This document shows positions 54,542-63,664 of a DNA stretch of 64,000 nucleotides, in pieces. Under the pieces are notes generated by a model. That model did not search any database. It saw only the letters and a program-made list of their open reading frames with translations, and was not told the origin of the DNA. A program made the translations under genes and the position numbers. Source of the stretch: Butyricicoccus pullicaecorum (GTDB lineage Bacteria; Bacillota; Clostridia; Oscillospirales; Butyricicoccaceae); contig JAGZIN010000002.1 of NCBI GenBank assembly GCA_018366195.1, positions 124,001-188,000 on the forward strand, given 5' to 3'. Positions within the stretch are counted from its first letter, which is position 1, and each line of letters opens with the position of its first letter.

Positions 54542-55633
54542 ATGGCTTCCAGATTGTTCCAGTCGATTATTCTGCAAATGAAAGATACGGTGGATCGCAC
54601 AATTGGTATCGTAGATGCAACGGGTGCAGTGGTCGCTTGTACAGATTTGCCGCGTATTGGGGAAATGCGTGAGGACGCGGTGACAGAGCTTGGGTATGCA
54701 GGCGATATGATTCGCTTTGGCGGATATACCTACCGCTCGGCGGCAGATCGTTCGACTCGCTTTGAGTATGCTGTGTTTGTACAGGGAGAGGACGAGCTGG
54801 CGCGTTCGGTTTGCTCTCTTGCTGCGGTTGCAATCAATAATATCAAAACATTATATGACGAAAAGCATGACAAGGCAACCTTTGTCAAAAATATCATTCT
54901 GGATAATATTCTGCCGGGGGATATTTATATCAAGTCGCGCGAGCTGCATTTTGGAAATGATGTGCCGCGCGTGGTGTTCCTGGTGCGCCAGCTGGAGCGG
55001 GTGGATATTGCCTCCATTGATGTGGTATCTGGACTGTTTCCGGACAAGCAGCATGATTTTGTCCTGCACATCAGCGAATCGGACATTGTCGTGGTGAAGG
55101 AGGTCAAGGCAAACTGCGAGGGCAAGGAGCTCATCAAGATTGCAAAGCAAATTGAGGAGGCGCTGTCCTCAGAGCTTCTGGTCAAGAGCCTCATTGGCAT
55201 CGGCTCGGTTTCTTCTCAAATGAAGGACATTGCAAAGTCGTTCAAGGAGGCACAGATTGCAATTGAGGTCGGTGGTGTATTCGATACCGAAAAGTCGATT
55301 GTAAACTTTGAGAACCTCGGAATTGGACGACTGATTTATCAGCTGCCAACCACGCTCTGTGAAATGTTCCTCACAGAGGTGTTCAAGCGCGGTTCGATAG
55401 AGTCGCTCGATCAGGAAACCCTCTTTACCATTCAGAAATTCTTCGAGAACAATCTGAATGTATCCGAAACCTCGCGCAAGCTGTTCGTACACCGCAACAC
55501 ACTCGTGTATCGACTGGAAAAGATTAAGAAGCTGACCGGTCTGGATTTGCGCGAATTTGACCACGCGATTGTGTTCAAGGTCGCGCTGATGGTACGGAAG
55601 TATCTCACAAGCCGCGAACAGGGCAACTTTTGA
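54542..55633 (+). CDS. PucR/CdaR-type helix-turn-helix regulator
   Basis: The protein is 363 residues from ATG 54542, just after GGAAAGGTG; TTG 54518 and ATG 54536 are in frame. The N-terminal part resembles a short sugar-diacid-recognition (PAS/cache-like) domain: GIVDATGAVVACTDL. A middle GGDEF-like domain (GIGSVSSQMKDIAKSFKEAQ) follows, then a C-terminal PucR HTH_30 (LFTIQKFFENNLNVSETSRK, FVHRNTLVYRLEKI). It lies 102 bases upstream of ftsE on the same strand and could control or merely neighbour the division genes. Confidence 0.88.
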   Translation: MASRLFQSIILQMKDTVDRTIGIVDATGAVVACTDLPRIGEMREDAVTELGYAGDMIRFGGYTYRSAADRSTRFEYAVFVQGEDELARSVCSLAAVAINNIKTLYDEKHDKATFVKNIILDNILPGDIYIKSRELHFGNDVPRVVFLVRQLERVDIASIDVVSGLFPDKQHDFVLHISESDIVVVKEVKANCEGKELIKIAKQIEEALSSELLVKSLIGIGSVSSQMKDIAKSFKEAQIAIEVGGVFDTEKSIVNFENLGIGRLIYQLPTTLCEMFLTEVFKRGSIESLDQETLFTIQKFFENNLNVSETSRKLFVHRNTLVYRLEKIKKLTGLDLREFDHAIVFKVALMVRKYLTSREQGNF

Positions 55634-55735
55634 AGTACCGGAAAAGAACATTTCTTGTCTGAAACAGGGAACAAATTTCGGACAGCAAACGTCTTACAAT
55701 AAGGTACGTTTTGCGCTGAGGAGGGAACTGATACT

Positions 55736-56434
55736 GTGATTAGCATGAAAGAGGCCAGCATGGTCTATGACAATGGCTGCCGCGCCCTCAATAAGGCGAC
55801 GTTCCGTATCGAGGAAGGCGAGTTCGTCTTTCTTGTGGGAGCGTCCGGGTCGGGCAAGTCTACCATCATAAAGATGCTGACCGCTGAGGTGCGTCCTGTG
55901 GAGGGACGTGTCCTTGTCAATAATTTTAATATTGGAAAAATCAAAAAGCGTGAAATTCCGTACCTGCGCCGTACCCTTGGCGTTGTGTATCAGGATTTCC
56001 GCCTGATTGAAAATAAGTCGGTTTATGAAAATGTTGCCTTTGCCATGCGTGCCATTGGCTCGCCGGGCAGAACCATCAAAAAGCGCGTGCCCTATGTGCT
56101 GGAGTTGGTTGGTCTGATTGGCAAGGAAGACTGCAAGCCGGTGGAATTGTCCGGCGGCGAACAGCAGCGTGTTGCCATTGCACGTGCACTGGTCAATAAT
56201 CCGCGCCTTATCATTGCGGACGAGCCAACCGGCAATCTGGACCCCGAACGCTCCTTGGAGCTGATGGTCCTCTTTGAAAAAATCAATGAACTTGGTACGA
56301 CGATCCTCATTGTTACCCATGAGAAAGAGCTTGTCGATCAGTTTGGCAAGCGTGTAATCGTGATTGATAAGGGTGAGGTCGCCAGCGACCAGACAGGTGG
56401 GTATTACACATATGAAGAAGAACCGAATCAGTAG
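55736..56434 (+). CDS. ftsE: Cell division ATP-binding protein FtsE
   Basis: The protein is 232 residues from GTG 55736, behind GAGGGA. Walker A is GASGSGKST, the Q-loop is YQDFRLI, the signature is LSGGEQQR, and Walker B is LIIADEPTGNLD. VYQDFRLIENKSVYENVAF is typical of FtsE. With FtsX it forms an ABC complex that controls peptidoglycan hydrolases at the septum. It overlaps ftsX by 23 bases. Confidence 0.95.
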   Translation: MISMKEASMVYDNGCRALNKATFRIEEGEFVFLVGASGSGKSTIIKMLTAEVRPVEGRVLVNNFNIGKIKKREIPYLRRTLGVVYQDFRLIENKSVYENVAFAMRAIGSPGRTIKKRVPYVLELVGLIGKEDCKPVELSGGEQQRVAIARALVNNPRLIIADEPTGNLDPERSLELMVLFEKINELGTTILIVTHEKELVDQFGKRVIVIDKGEVASDQTGGYYTYEEEPNQ

Positions 56435-57311
56435 TATCGGATTCTTCCTCGGGGAAGGATTTCGAAACATTTTTCTGCATGGCTTTATGAGCTTTGCAGC
56501 GGTCAGCGTCATCGTGATCTGCCTGATTATTACGGGCACAACGGCGCTGGTCTCCTATAACATCAATCTCAATATCCTGAAGCTGCAAAATGAAAGCGAA
56601 ATCATCATCTATATTGAGGATACTTATACCGATGAACAGGCAAGGGAGCTGCGCGGAACCATTATGCAGGTAGACAATGTGCAGCAGGCAGAGTTTGAGT
56701 CCCGTGATGTGGCGCTTGAAAATTACAGGCAGCAGCTGGGGCAAAATGCCGATTTGCTCGACGGATTTAATCAAACCAACAATCCTTTGCGTGATGCTTA
56801 CCATATCACGATGAAAGACCCTGCCAAGGTTGTGGCAACCAAGGCCGCGCTGGAAAGTGTAGACGGTGTCGGCTCAGTTGTCGCCAATGAGGCTGTCGTT
56901 GCAAAGCTCATTCAGGTGCAGCGTATGTTTCAGGTGATTGCGGTGACATTGGTCATCGCATTGGGGCTGATTTCTATTTTCATTATCGCCAATACAGTCA
57001 AGCTGGCCATGCTTGCCCGCCGCCGCGAGATATCCATTCAAAAGATGGTTGGCGCAACCAACTGGTTCATTCGCTGGCCCTTTGTGATTGAGGGACTGGT
57101 GCTGGGGCTGATCGCCTGCGGCATTGCATTTGGTCTGGAATGGCTGCTGTATAACCAGTTGACGGGATTTATTGTCGGAAATCTGCCGCAGTTCACCATG
57201 GCAAAGTTTGAGGATTTGATGTTTTATGTACTGAGTGTCTTTGGCGTTGCCGGCATTATCGTTGGCGTGTCCGGCTCGTCGCTGACAATTCGTAGATTTA
57301 TGGACGTATAA
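56412..57311 (+). CDS. ftsX: Cell division protein FtsX
   Basis: The protein is 299 residues from ATG 56412. It has one N-terminal membrane segment (about residues 26-46), an extracellular domain of about 125 residues, and three C-terminal membrane segments. EISIQKMVGATNWFIRWPFVIEG near residue 215 is the conserved FtsX cytoplasmic loop (only parts quoted). It transmits FtsE ATPase cycles to outside hydrolases, and two M23 genes follow at once. Confidence 0.95.
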   Translation: MKKNRISSIGFFLGEGFRNIFLHGFMSFAAVSVIVICLIITGTTALVSYNINLNILKLQNESEIIIYIEDTYTDEQARELRGTIMQVDNVQQAEFESRDVALENYRQQLGQNADLLDGFNQTNNPLRDAYHITMKDPAKVVATKAALESVDGVGSVVANEAVVAKLIQVQRMFQVIAVTLVIALGLISIFIIANTVKLAMLARRREISIQKMVGATNWFIRWPFVIEGLVLGLIACGIAFGLEWLLYNQLTGFIVGNLPQFTMAKFEDLMFYVLSVFGVAGIIVGVSGSSLTIRRFMDV

Positions 57312-57327
57312 GGGGATTTTACCTGCA

Positions 57328-58566
57328 ATGAAGAAGAAACTTGCAAAGAGAATCACCGTGTCAAGCCTGCTGGCAGCCATGCTGGCAGGTCTGCTGTTTT
57401 CGGGCACGGGGGCAGAGCAGACGATGGCATCGGCTGCTTCCAAGTCTCAGCTCAAAAGCCGGCTGTCTGAGCTGAAAAGCGCGCGGGCAGAGGCAAATGC
57501 TGCCGTCAAGCAGCTTTCTGGACAGGCAGAGAAGTACAGTGAAAAGATTGCAGCACTCGATTATCAAATCGAGTCCACACGCGCAGAGCTGAATGCAACC
57601 AATCAGCTGATTGAGACGCTCACAAAGGACATCGGGAAAAAAGAGGAAGAACTGGAGAAAACCATTCAAACCCTCGATGAAAAGCAGGAGCTGTTTGCAA
57701 CCCGTATCCGTGTGATGTATGAAAATGGAGAAACCTCTTATATGGAGGTGCTCTTGAATTCCGAGAGCTTTGGGGATATGCTTTCCAATATGGAAATTGT
57801 CAGCCAAATCATGGATTATGATAAGCAGGTGGTACAGGAGTACAAGGAGCTGAAGTCCAGCATTGAGACGCAGAAGGCTTCTCTCGAATCCGACCGCAAG
57901 GATAAAAAGAACTACGCGGAAAGTCTGGAGGACACCAAGAAGGAGATTGAGTCCCAGAAAAAAGAGTACAAGACCTTAAAAGCGAAGGTGGATAAGGATA
58001 TTGCACTCAAAAAAGCGGAAGCAGAGCGCATGTTGAAAGAACAGGACTCCATCAATGCAGAAATCGAAGAAATTTCCAGACGTGAGGCAGAAGCGGCAAA
58101 GGCAGCCAGAGAGGCGGCGAAAAAGAAAGGAAGCAGCTCCTCCAGCTCTTACTCGGGCGGAGGAAGGGCGTACAGCGGCTCGCTTACATGGCCGTGTCCC
58201 TCGTATAGTCGAATCAGCTCCCCGTATGGCTACCGCACTCACCCGCTCAGCGGCACGAGAAAGCTGCACAAGGGACTGGATATTGCGGCATCTAAGGGCA
58301 ATCCGGTTGTGGCAGCAGCTCCGGGTACGGTTGTAAAAAGCTATTTTTCGTCCTCCTATGGAAACTATGTGGCAATCAGTCACGGCGGCGGTATGATGAC
58401 TGCTTATGCCCACATGACACGCCGTATGGTATCTGCCGGTCAGCAGGTCTCTGCCGGTCAGCAAATCGGCACTGTTGGTTCGACGGGCAATTCCACCGGT
58501 CCGCATCTGCACTTTGAGGTCTATGTGGGTGGCTCGACCACAAATCCAATGAACTATTTTAGTTAA
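57328..58566 (+). CDS. PcsB/EnvC-like M23 peptidoglycan hydrolase, first copy
   Basis: The protein is 412 residues. A signal peptide is followed by a long coiled coil (about residues 45-255) and a Ser-rich linker (SSSSSSYSGGG). The LytM/M23 domain has GYRTHPLSG, HKGLDIA, AYAHM and HLHFEV, so the zinc ligands look complete. Coiled-coil M23 proteins of this build are activated by FtsEX. It starts 16 bases after ftsX, supporting a shared operon and partnership. Confidence 0.93.
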   Translation: MKKKLAKRITVSSLLAAMLAGLLFSGTGAEQTMASAASKSQLKSRLSELKSARAEANAAVKQLSGQAEKYSEKIAALDYQIESTRAELNATNQLIETLTKDIGKKEEELEKTIQTLDEKQELFATRIRVMYENGETSYMEVLLNSESFGDMLSNMEIVSQIMDYDKQVVQEYKELKSSIETQKASLESDRKDKKNYAESLEDTKKEIESQKKEYKTLKAKVDKDIALKKAEAERMLKEQDSINAEIEEISRREAEAAKAAREAAKKKGSSSSSSYSGGGRAYSGSLTWPCPSYSRISSPYGYRTHPLSGTRKLHKGLDIAASKGNPVVAAAPGTVVKSYFSSSYGNYVAISHGGGMMTAYAHMTRRMVSAGQQVSAGQQIGTVGSTGNSTGPHLHFEVYVGGSTTNPMNYFS

Positions 58567-58591
58567 GTAAACGCAAGGAGAGAGGTTCCAC

Positions 58592-59836
58592 ATGTACCAT
58601 AACAAACGCAATCGTATCATTGCAGCCATTATTGCAGGGATACTGGTTGTGCTGATGCTGGGTTCTACAATTTTTGGCGCACTCAGCATGGCGGCAGCAG
58701 CTTCGAAAAGTCAGCTCAACAATAAGCTGGCAGAAATCAAAACACAAAAGGCAGAGGTGGAAAGACAGCTTGCCGCCTACCAGAAGGATAAGGAGGCATA
58801 CGCCGGTCAAATCGGCACGCTCAATAATAAAATTAACCTCACGGAGCAGCAGATTGCAGCAACCGAGGAGGTCATACAGGAGCTGACCCGCTCCATTGCC
58901 GAGACGAACGAGGAGCTTGCAAAGGCAGAAGAAAAGCTGGCAGAAAAGCAAGCGCTGTTTGAAACCCGTATCCGCGTCATGTATGAAAATGGGGAAACCT
59001 CTTACATGGAAGTTCTGCTCAATTCGGATAGCTTCAGCGATATGCTGTCCAACATGGAAATTGTCAGCCAAATTATGGAGTATGACAAGAATGTTGTAAC
59101 AGAAGTGCAGCAGATGCGCGACAGCATTGAGCAGATGAAGGAAAAGCTGGAGTCAGACCACAAACAGCAGAAGGAGCATAAGGATTCTCTGGAAGCGGGC
59201 AAGCATGAGTTGGAAGCAGACAAAGCAAAGCTCAAGACCATGATGGAACAGGTAGAAAGCAATATGGATTCTGCACGCAAGCTGGCAGCCCAGATGGACG
59301 CGGAGCGGGAACAAATCAACGCGGAAATTGCAGAGCTGTCTCGTCGGGAGGCAGAGGCTGCGCGCAAGCGGGCACAGGAAGAAAAAAGAAAGGCGGCACA
59401 GCAGAATTCATCAAGCAGCCATACAGCGGTCTTTTCAGGTGGGTCGATGCGGTGGCCTTGTCCGAATTATAGCTACATCAGCTCGGAGTTCGGTGCGCGT
59501 GTACACCCGATTACCGGGGAATGGCAGTCCGGACACAAGGGGATTGATATTGCATCGGGTAAGGGAAACCCGATTCTTGCGGCAAAGTCCGGCACAGTGG
59601 TCAAAAGTTATCTGTCATCGTCTTATGGCAATTATGTCGTGGTAAGCCACGGCGGTGGGCTGATGACTGCCTATGCACATATGTCAAAGCGCATGGTATC
59701 TGTTGGAGATACGGTTTCTGCTGGACAGCAAATTGGTACGGTGGGTTCCACAGGCAATTCGACCGGAAATCATCTGCATTTTGAAGTGTATGTAGATGGT
59801 GCGGTGGTCAATCCAATGGACTATGTGAGTCCGTGA
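58592..59836 (+). CDS. PcsB/EnvC-like M23 peptidoglycan hydrolase, second copy
   Basis: The protein is 414 residues. It is a tandem paralogue of the preceding gene: signal anchor, coiled coil with the nearly identical stretch RIRVMYENGETSYMEVLLNS, then an M23 domain with GARVHPITG, HKGIDIA, AYAHM and HLHFEV. The coiled-coil middle is more diverged than the hinge and catalytic parts. GGAGAGAGG precedes the ATG, 25 bases after the first copy. Confidence 0.93.
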   Translation: MYHNKRNRIIAAIIAGILVVLMLGSTIFGALSMAAAASKSQLNNKLAEIKTQKAEVERQLAAYQKDKEAYAGQIGTLNNKINLTEQQIAATEEVIQELTRSIAETNEELAKAEEKLAEKQALFETRIRVMYENGETSYMEVLLNSDSFSDMLSNMEIVSQIMEYDKNVVTEVQQMRDSIEQMKEKLESDHKQQKEHKDSLEAGKHELEADKAKLKTMMEQVESNMDSARKLAAQMDAEREQINAEIAELSRREAEAARKRAQEEKRKAAQQNSSSSHTAVFSGGSMRWPCPNYSYISSEFGARVHPITGEWQSGHKGIDIASGKGNPILAAKSGTVVKSYLSSSYGNYVVVSHGGGLMTAYAHMSKRMVSVGDTVSAGQQIGTVGSTGNSTGNHLHFEVYVDGAVVNPMDYVSP

Positions 59837-59851
59837 TGAAAAACGATTTGG

Positions 59852-59892
59852 AATCGGGGCACAGGGGGAAATCCGCTGTCCCCGATTTTTTT
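59852..59892 (+). terminator. Rho-independent terminator after the M23 pair
   Basis: AATCGGGGCACAG pairs with CTGTCCCCGATT (one bulged C) and is followed by a run of T residues. Confidence 0.85.
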
Positions 59893-59915
59893 AGGAAAAA
59901 TGAGGAGTATCGTTC

Positions 59916-61115
59916 ATGAGTCGTGGTGTTTCTAAAATGACAGCTGCTGTTCTGTGTGTTTTGAGCGCGGCAACAGCATTTAATGCCTCTTATGTGATTT
60001 TGCAGCGTCAAAATGAAGCAAAAATGCCGGATTATGAGGCAAACAATGTGATTTATAAAAAAATGGGAGAAATCCGTGAGCTGGTGGACCGGCTTTATGT
60101 GGGAGAGTACGATTTTCAGACTGCGGTGGATATGGCGAGTACAGGCTTTGTTCTGGGCGTTGGGGATCGCTGGAGCGGATATCTCTCGGCGGAGGAATAT
60201 AAGGACTATCAGATGTCATTGCAGGGACAGGCAGAAGGAATCGGCGTGTATACATTATATGACCCTGATACAAGCAGCCTGCATCTGATTGAGGTTTATC
60301 CCAATTCGGGTGCGGAACGTGCGGGGCTGAAACGTGAAGATGAAATTTTGGGTGCAGCCGGCAAGACCTTTGCAAAAGATGGATATCAAGCGGTGCTGGA
60401 CTGCATCGCAGGAGATGCGGGAACTGCGGTGGAGCTTTTGGTGCGCCATGCGGATACCGGAAAAACAGAAACCGTTTCGGCGGTGCGCGGAGAGGTGGAA
60501 ACAACCATGGTCACCGGAAAAATGCTGGATGACCAGACAGGCTATCTTTCCATCTATAATTTTCATATGCACGCAGAAAAGCAGTTTGAACAGGTGCTGA
60601 AAGGGCTTTTGGAACAGGGTGCCAAACGGCTGATTTTTGATGTGCGGGAAAATCCGGGCGGTGCAGTCGATGTGCTGGCAAAAATGCTCGACCCGCTCCT
60701 GCCGGAAGGCACCATTATGACGCTGCGCTCGAAAAGTGGAGAGGAGAAAGTATATTCCTCAGATGCACAGGAATTGAATCTGCCGATGGCGGTTATCATC
60801 AATCAGAATTCCTTTTCTGCTGCTGAATTTTTTGCCGCTGCGCTTCAGGAATATGGGAAGGCAGTTGTCATTGGAGAACAAACGGTTGGCAAGGGCTATT
60901 CTCAGCGCACCTATGCGCTCTCAGACGGCTCCGCGCTGCGGCTGTCCGATAATGCCTATTATACCCCGCAGGGCAAAAGCCTCATTGGTGTGGGTGTTGT
61001 GCCGGAGATTGCAGTCGTGATGCCCGAGGAAAAACGCAAGCGATTCTACTTTCTGGAACCGGAAAACGATAATCAGCTGTCTGCTGCATGGGAAGCAGTC
61101 AAAAAACGCAAATAA
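59916..61115 (+). CDS. S41 family C-terminal processing protease
   Basis: The protein is 399 residues. A signal/anchor segment (about residues 8-28) is followed by an N-terminal helical region (ELVDRLYVGEYDFQTAV, then GVGDRWSGYLSAEEY), a PDZ domain (VYPNSGAERAGLKREDEIL) and the protease domain. The last has DVRENPGGAVD, INQNSFSAAEFFAAAL (catalytic Ser) and GEQTVGKGYSQ (catalytic Lys). CtpA-type proteases cut secreted or membrane proteins, including peptidoglycan hydrolases, which fits the neighbours. Confidence 0.93.
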   Translation: MSRGVSKMTAAVLCVLSAATAFNASYVILQRQNEAKMPDYEANNVIYKKMGEIRELVDRLYVGEYDFQTAVDMASTGFVLGVGDRWSGYLSAEEYKDYQMSLQGQAEGIGVYTLYDPDTSSLHLIEVYPNSGAERAGLKREDEILGAAGKTFAKDGYQAVLDCIAGDAGTAVELLVRHADTGKTETVSAVRGEVETTMVTGKMLDDQTGYLSIYNFHMHAEKQFEQVLKGLLEQGAKRLIFDVRENPGGAVDVLAKMLDPLLPEGTIMTLRSKSGEEKVYSSDAQELNLPMAVIINQNSFSAAEFFAAALQEYGKAVVIGEQTVGKGYSQRTYALSDGSALRLSDNAYYTPQGKSLIGVGVVPEIAVVMPEEKRKRFYFLEPENDNQLSAAWEAVKKRK

Positions 61116-61180
61116 TGCGGGCTTATGGTTCACGAAAACAGGCAACATGCAAAAAGTTCGCAGAGTTACAGTTTGCTTGC

Positions 61181-61209
61181 TTGACAGAGACTGTATATCT
61201 TCCTATAAT
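61181..61209 (+). promoter_or_regulatory. Perfect sigma-A consensus promoter reading into the tnpB relic and greA
   Basis: TTGACA (61181-61186), exactly 17 bases, TATAAT (61204-61209). This is the best promoter in the window. Its transcript would start near 61216 and carry a leader of about 255 bases before greA. The leader begins with a small hairpin (ATGGT / ACCAT). Confidence 0.88.
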
Positions 61210-61253
61210 AAGGAGTAATGGTTTGATACCATACTGTCTTGTATTTGAAATAA

Positions 61254-61442
61254 GGCTGCCGCAATCCCGCTGACTTTAGACGTGGATTCGGACAGACGAA
61301 GTTACTGACAGAGGGTTTGCGACAAATAGCAGAAAGCAGTCTAAATAGGGCAGGGACTGCCCGAATTCACGCCTGTGGAGATAGTAGGTTACGAGGTCTG
61401 CGAAGCAGGAAGCCCATTGACTTTAGACAATGGATAGTTCAC
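61254..61442 (+). mobile_element. IS200/IS605-type tnpB 3' remnant with right-end hairpin (possible omega/reRNA)
   Basis: Between 61302 and about 61381 one frame reads LLTEGLRQIAESSLNRAGTA, then RIHACGD; a shifted frame at 61402-61437 reads EAGSPLTLDNG-stop. Both are typical of the C-terminal end of IS605-family TnpB. The 3' end has the hairpin CCATTG-ACTTTAGA-CAATGG (61414 onward) followed by TAGTTCAC (61435-61442), the usual right end. A second TGACTTTAGAC copy lies at 61271-61281. No tnpB start, zinc-finger or RuvC part is present. The 3' region of tnpB plus right end is where the guide RNA of TnpB nucleases is made, so an expressed RNA is possible (inference). Confidence 0.7.
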
Positions 61443-61470
61443 AAAATTATGATAGAGAGGGAATGCACGC

Positions 61471-61944
61471 ATGGCGAAGGAATTTAAGCTGACACAAGAA
61501 AGCTTGGACAAGCTGAAGGAGGAACTCGAGTACCTGAAAACCGTTCGTGAGAAGGAGGTCGCAGAGCAAATCAAGGAGGCACGTTCCTTTGGTGACCTTT
61601 CGGAAAACTCGGAATATGATGAGGCAAAAAACGAGCAGGGCAAACTCTATTCCCGCATTGCAGAGGTTGAAAATATTCTTGCACATGCAGTGGTCATCAC
61701 AGATGATATGTATGGTCAAGATGAGGTTTCTCCGGGCTGCCGCTTTCAGGTAGAGGACGTTGAGTTCGGTGATGTGGAGGAATATCACTTTGTAGGCTCT
61801 CAGGAAGCCGATCCGATGAATGGAAAAATTTCAGATGAATCTCCGTTCGGCAAGGCGATGCTGGGCAAAAAGGTAGGCTCGATTGTCGAGGTGGACGCGC
61901 CTGCCGGTGTGATTCAGTATAAGGTTATCGAAATTAGAAAGTAA
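61471..61944 (+). CDS. greA: Transcription elongation factor GreA
   Basis: The protein is 157 residues. The N-terminal coiled coil (TQESLDKLKEELEYLKTVR) carries the tip acidic residues in FGDLSENSEYDEAKNEQG, and the C-terminal FKBP-like domain ends it. GreA rescues backtracked RNA polymerase by stimulating transcript cleavage. It follows the tnpB relic by 28 bases, so its leader is largely made of that relic. lysS follows 15 bases later. Confidence 0.97.
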   Translation: MAKEFKLTQESLDKLKEELEYLKTVREKEVAEQIKEARSFGDLSENSEYDEAKNEQGKLYSRIAEVENILAHAVVITDDMYGQDEVSPGCRFQVEDVEFGDVEEYHFVGSQEADPMNGKISDESPFGKAMLGKKVGSIVEVDAPAGVIQYKVIEIRK

Positions 61945-61959
61945 GAAAGGGGAATCGAT

Positions 61960-63459
61960 ATGGCAAACGAACAGAAGTCCGTGACAGAGCAGACCCAGGA
62001 AGAACTCAACGAGCTTCTGCGTATCCGTCGGGAAAAGCTCGCGGAGCTGCAGCAGGCAGGTGCAGACCCATTTGAACAGGTACGTTTTGCGCGCACCCAT
62101 TTTACAACCGATATCAAGGAGCACTTCGAGGAGATGGAGGGCAAAACCGTTCGTCTCGCAGGACGCATGATGTCCAAGCGCATCATGGGCAAAGCGTCTT
62201 TTGCTGACCTTTCCGACCGGTACGGACGCTTGCAGATGTATATCAAGCGTGATGAACTGGGCGAGGACGCATACAAGGGCTTCAAAAAGATGGATATTGG
62301 TGATATCGTTGGGATTTCCGGCGAGGTGTTCCGCACCCAGAAGGGCGAAATCTCTGTTATCGTCAAGGAATTAACACTGCTGTCGAAGAACCTGATTCCG
62401 CTGCCGGAAAAGTGGCATGGCCTGAAGGACACGGATATGCGGTATCGTCAGCGTTATGTGGATTTGATTATCAACCCTGACGTGCGTGATACCTTTGAAA
62501 AGCGTTCGGCAATTGTGCGTGAAATTCGTAATTTTATGGACAGCCGCGGCTTTATGGAGGTAGAAACCCCCTGTCTCAATACCATTCCGGGCGGTGCCGC
62601 TGCACGTCCGTTTATCACCCACCACAATGCGCTGGATATTGATATGTACATGCGCATTGCAACCGAACTGCACCTCAAGCGTCTGATTGTTGGCGGCATG
62701 GAGCAGGTTTATGAAATTGGACGTATTTTCCGCAATGAGGGCATGGATACTCGACACAATCCGGAGTTTACGACCATTGAGCTGTATCAGGCATATACCG
62801 ATTACAATGGTATGATGGACATTACAGAGGATATGGTGGTACATGTATGTGAAAAGGTGCTGGGCACGACCAAGGTTACCTATCAGGGGACAGAGTTGGA
62901 TTTTGCCAAGGGCTGGAAGCGTATGACCATGGCAGATGCGGTTCAGGAATATGCGGGTCTGGATTTTATGGCAATGAGTCCGGAGCAGGCTTTGGAAGCT
63001 GTCAAGGCACGCGGTCTTGAGGTCGAGAAAAATAAGGAAAGCTGGGGCGATTTGCTCGCGCTGTGTTATGATGTGTATGTAGAGGAAAATCTGATACAGC
63101 CAACTTTTATTACCGATTATCCGGTTGAAATTTCTCCGCTTGCAAAGCGTAAGGCATCTGACCCACGCTTGACCGAGCGCTTTGAATGCTTCGTCTATGG
63201 CAGAGAGCTATGCAATGCGTTCTCTGAGCTCAATGACCCCATCGACCAGCGTGAGCGCTTTGAACGTCAGGTTGCACTGCGCGAGGCAGGGGACGATGAG
63301 GCAAACATGATGGACACCGATTTTGTAACTGCGTTGGAGTACGGTATGCCGCCTACGGGTGGTATGGGTATGGGCATTGACCGTCTGGTTATGTTCCTGA
63401 CCGATTCTGCATCGATTCGAGATGTGCTGCTGTTCCCAACCATGAAACCTTTGGACTAA
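61960..63459 (+). CDS. lysS: Lysyl-tRNA synthetase, class II
   Basis: The protein is 499 residues. The N-terminal OB-fold anticodon domain (VRLAGRMMSKRIMGKASFAD) is followed by the class II core: motif 1 near RQRYVDLIINPDVRDTF, motif 2 in FRNEGMDTRHNPEFTTIELY, and motif 3 in GMGMGIDRLVMFL. It charges tRNA-Lys. AAAGGGG precedes ATG 61960. No T-box leader is present, and the gene appears to share the greA promoter. Confidence 0.97.
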   Translation: MANEQKSVTEQTQEELNELLRIRREKLAELQQAGADPFEQVRFARTHFTTDIKEHFEEMEGKTVRLAGRMMSKRIMGKASFADLSDRYGRLQMYIKRDELGEDAYKGFKKMDIGDIVGISGEVFRTQKGEISVIVKELTLLSKNLIPLPEKWHGLKDTDMRYRQRYVDLIINPDVRDTFEKRSAIVREIRNFMDSRGFMEVETPCLNTIPGGAAARPFITHHNALDIDMYMRIATELHLKRLIVGGMEQVYEIGRIFRNEGMDTRHNPEFTTIELYQAYTDYNGMMDITEDMVVHVCEKVLGTTKVTYQGTELDFAKGWKRMTMADAVQEYAGLDFMAMSPEQALEAVKARGLEVEKNKESWGDLLALCYDVYVEENLIQPTFITDYPVEISPLAKRKASDPRLTERFECFVYGRELCNAFSELNDPIDQRERFERQVALREAGDDEANMMDTDFVTALEYGMPPTGGMGMGIDRLVMFLTDSASIRDVLLFPTMKPLD

Positions 63460-63608
63460 AAAGTTCGAAAGTTTGCCGTGTTTACAGGGATTTCTGCATG
63501 ATTATGATACAGAAAAGCTGGGCTGTATGCTAACGTGTGTCAAGCGTATGCCAATCTGTGTCGAAGTCGGCAGAATGCCTGTAAAATCACACATTTGCAA
63601 AAGTTTTA

Positions 63609-63642
63609 CCGCAGCATCAGAGTAATCTAGTGCTGCGGTTTT
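63609..63642 (+). terminator. Rho-independent terminator after lysS
   Basis: CCGCAGCA (63609-63616) pairs perfectly with TGCTGCGG (63631-63638), followed by TTTTGCG. It lies about 150 bases after the stop; the bases in between show nothing else recognisable. Confidence 0.75.
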
Positions 63643-63664
63643 GCGTTGGCGCCGAACAGGCAAG

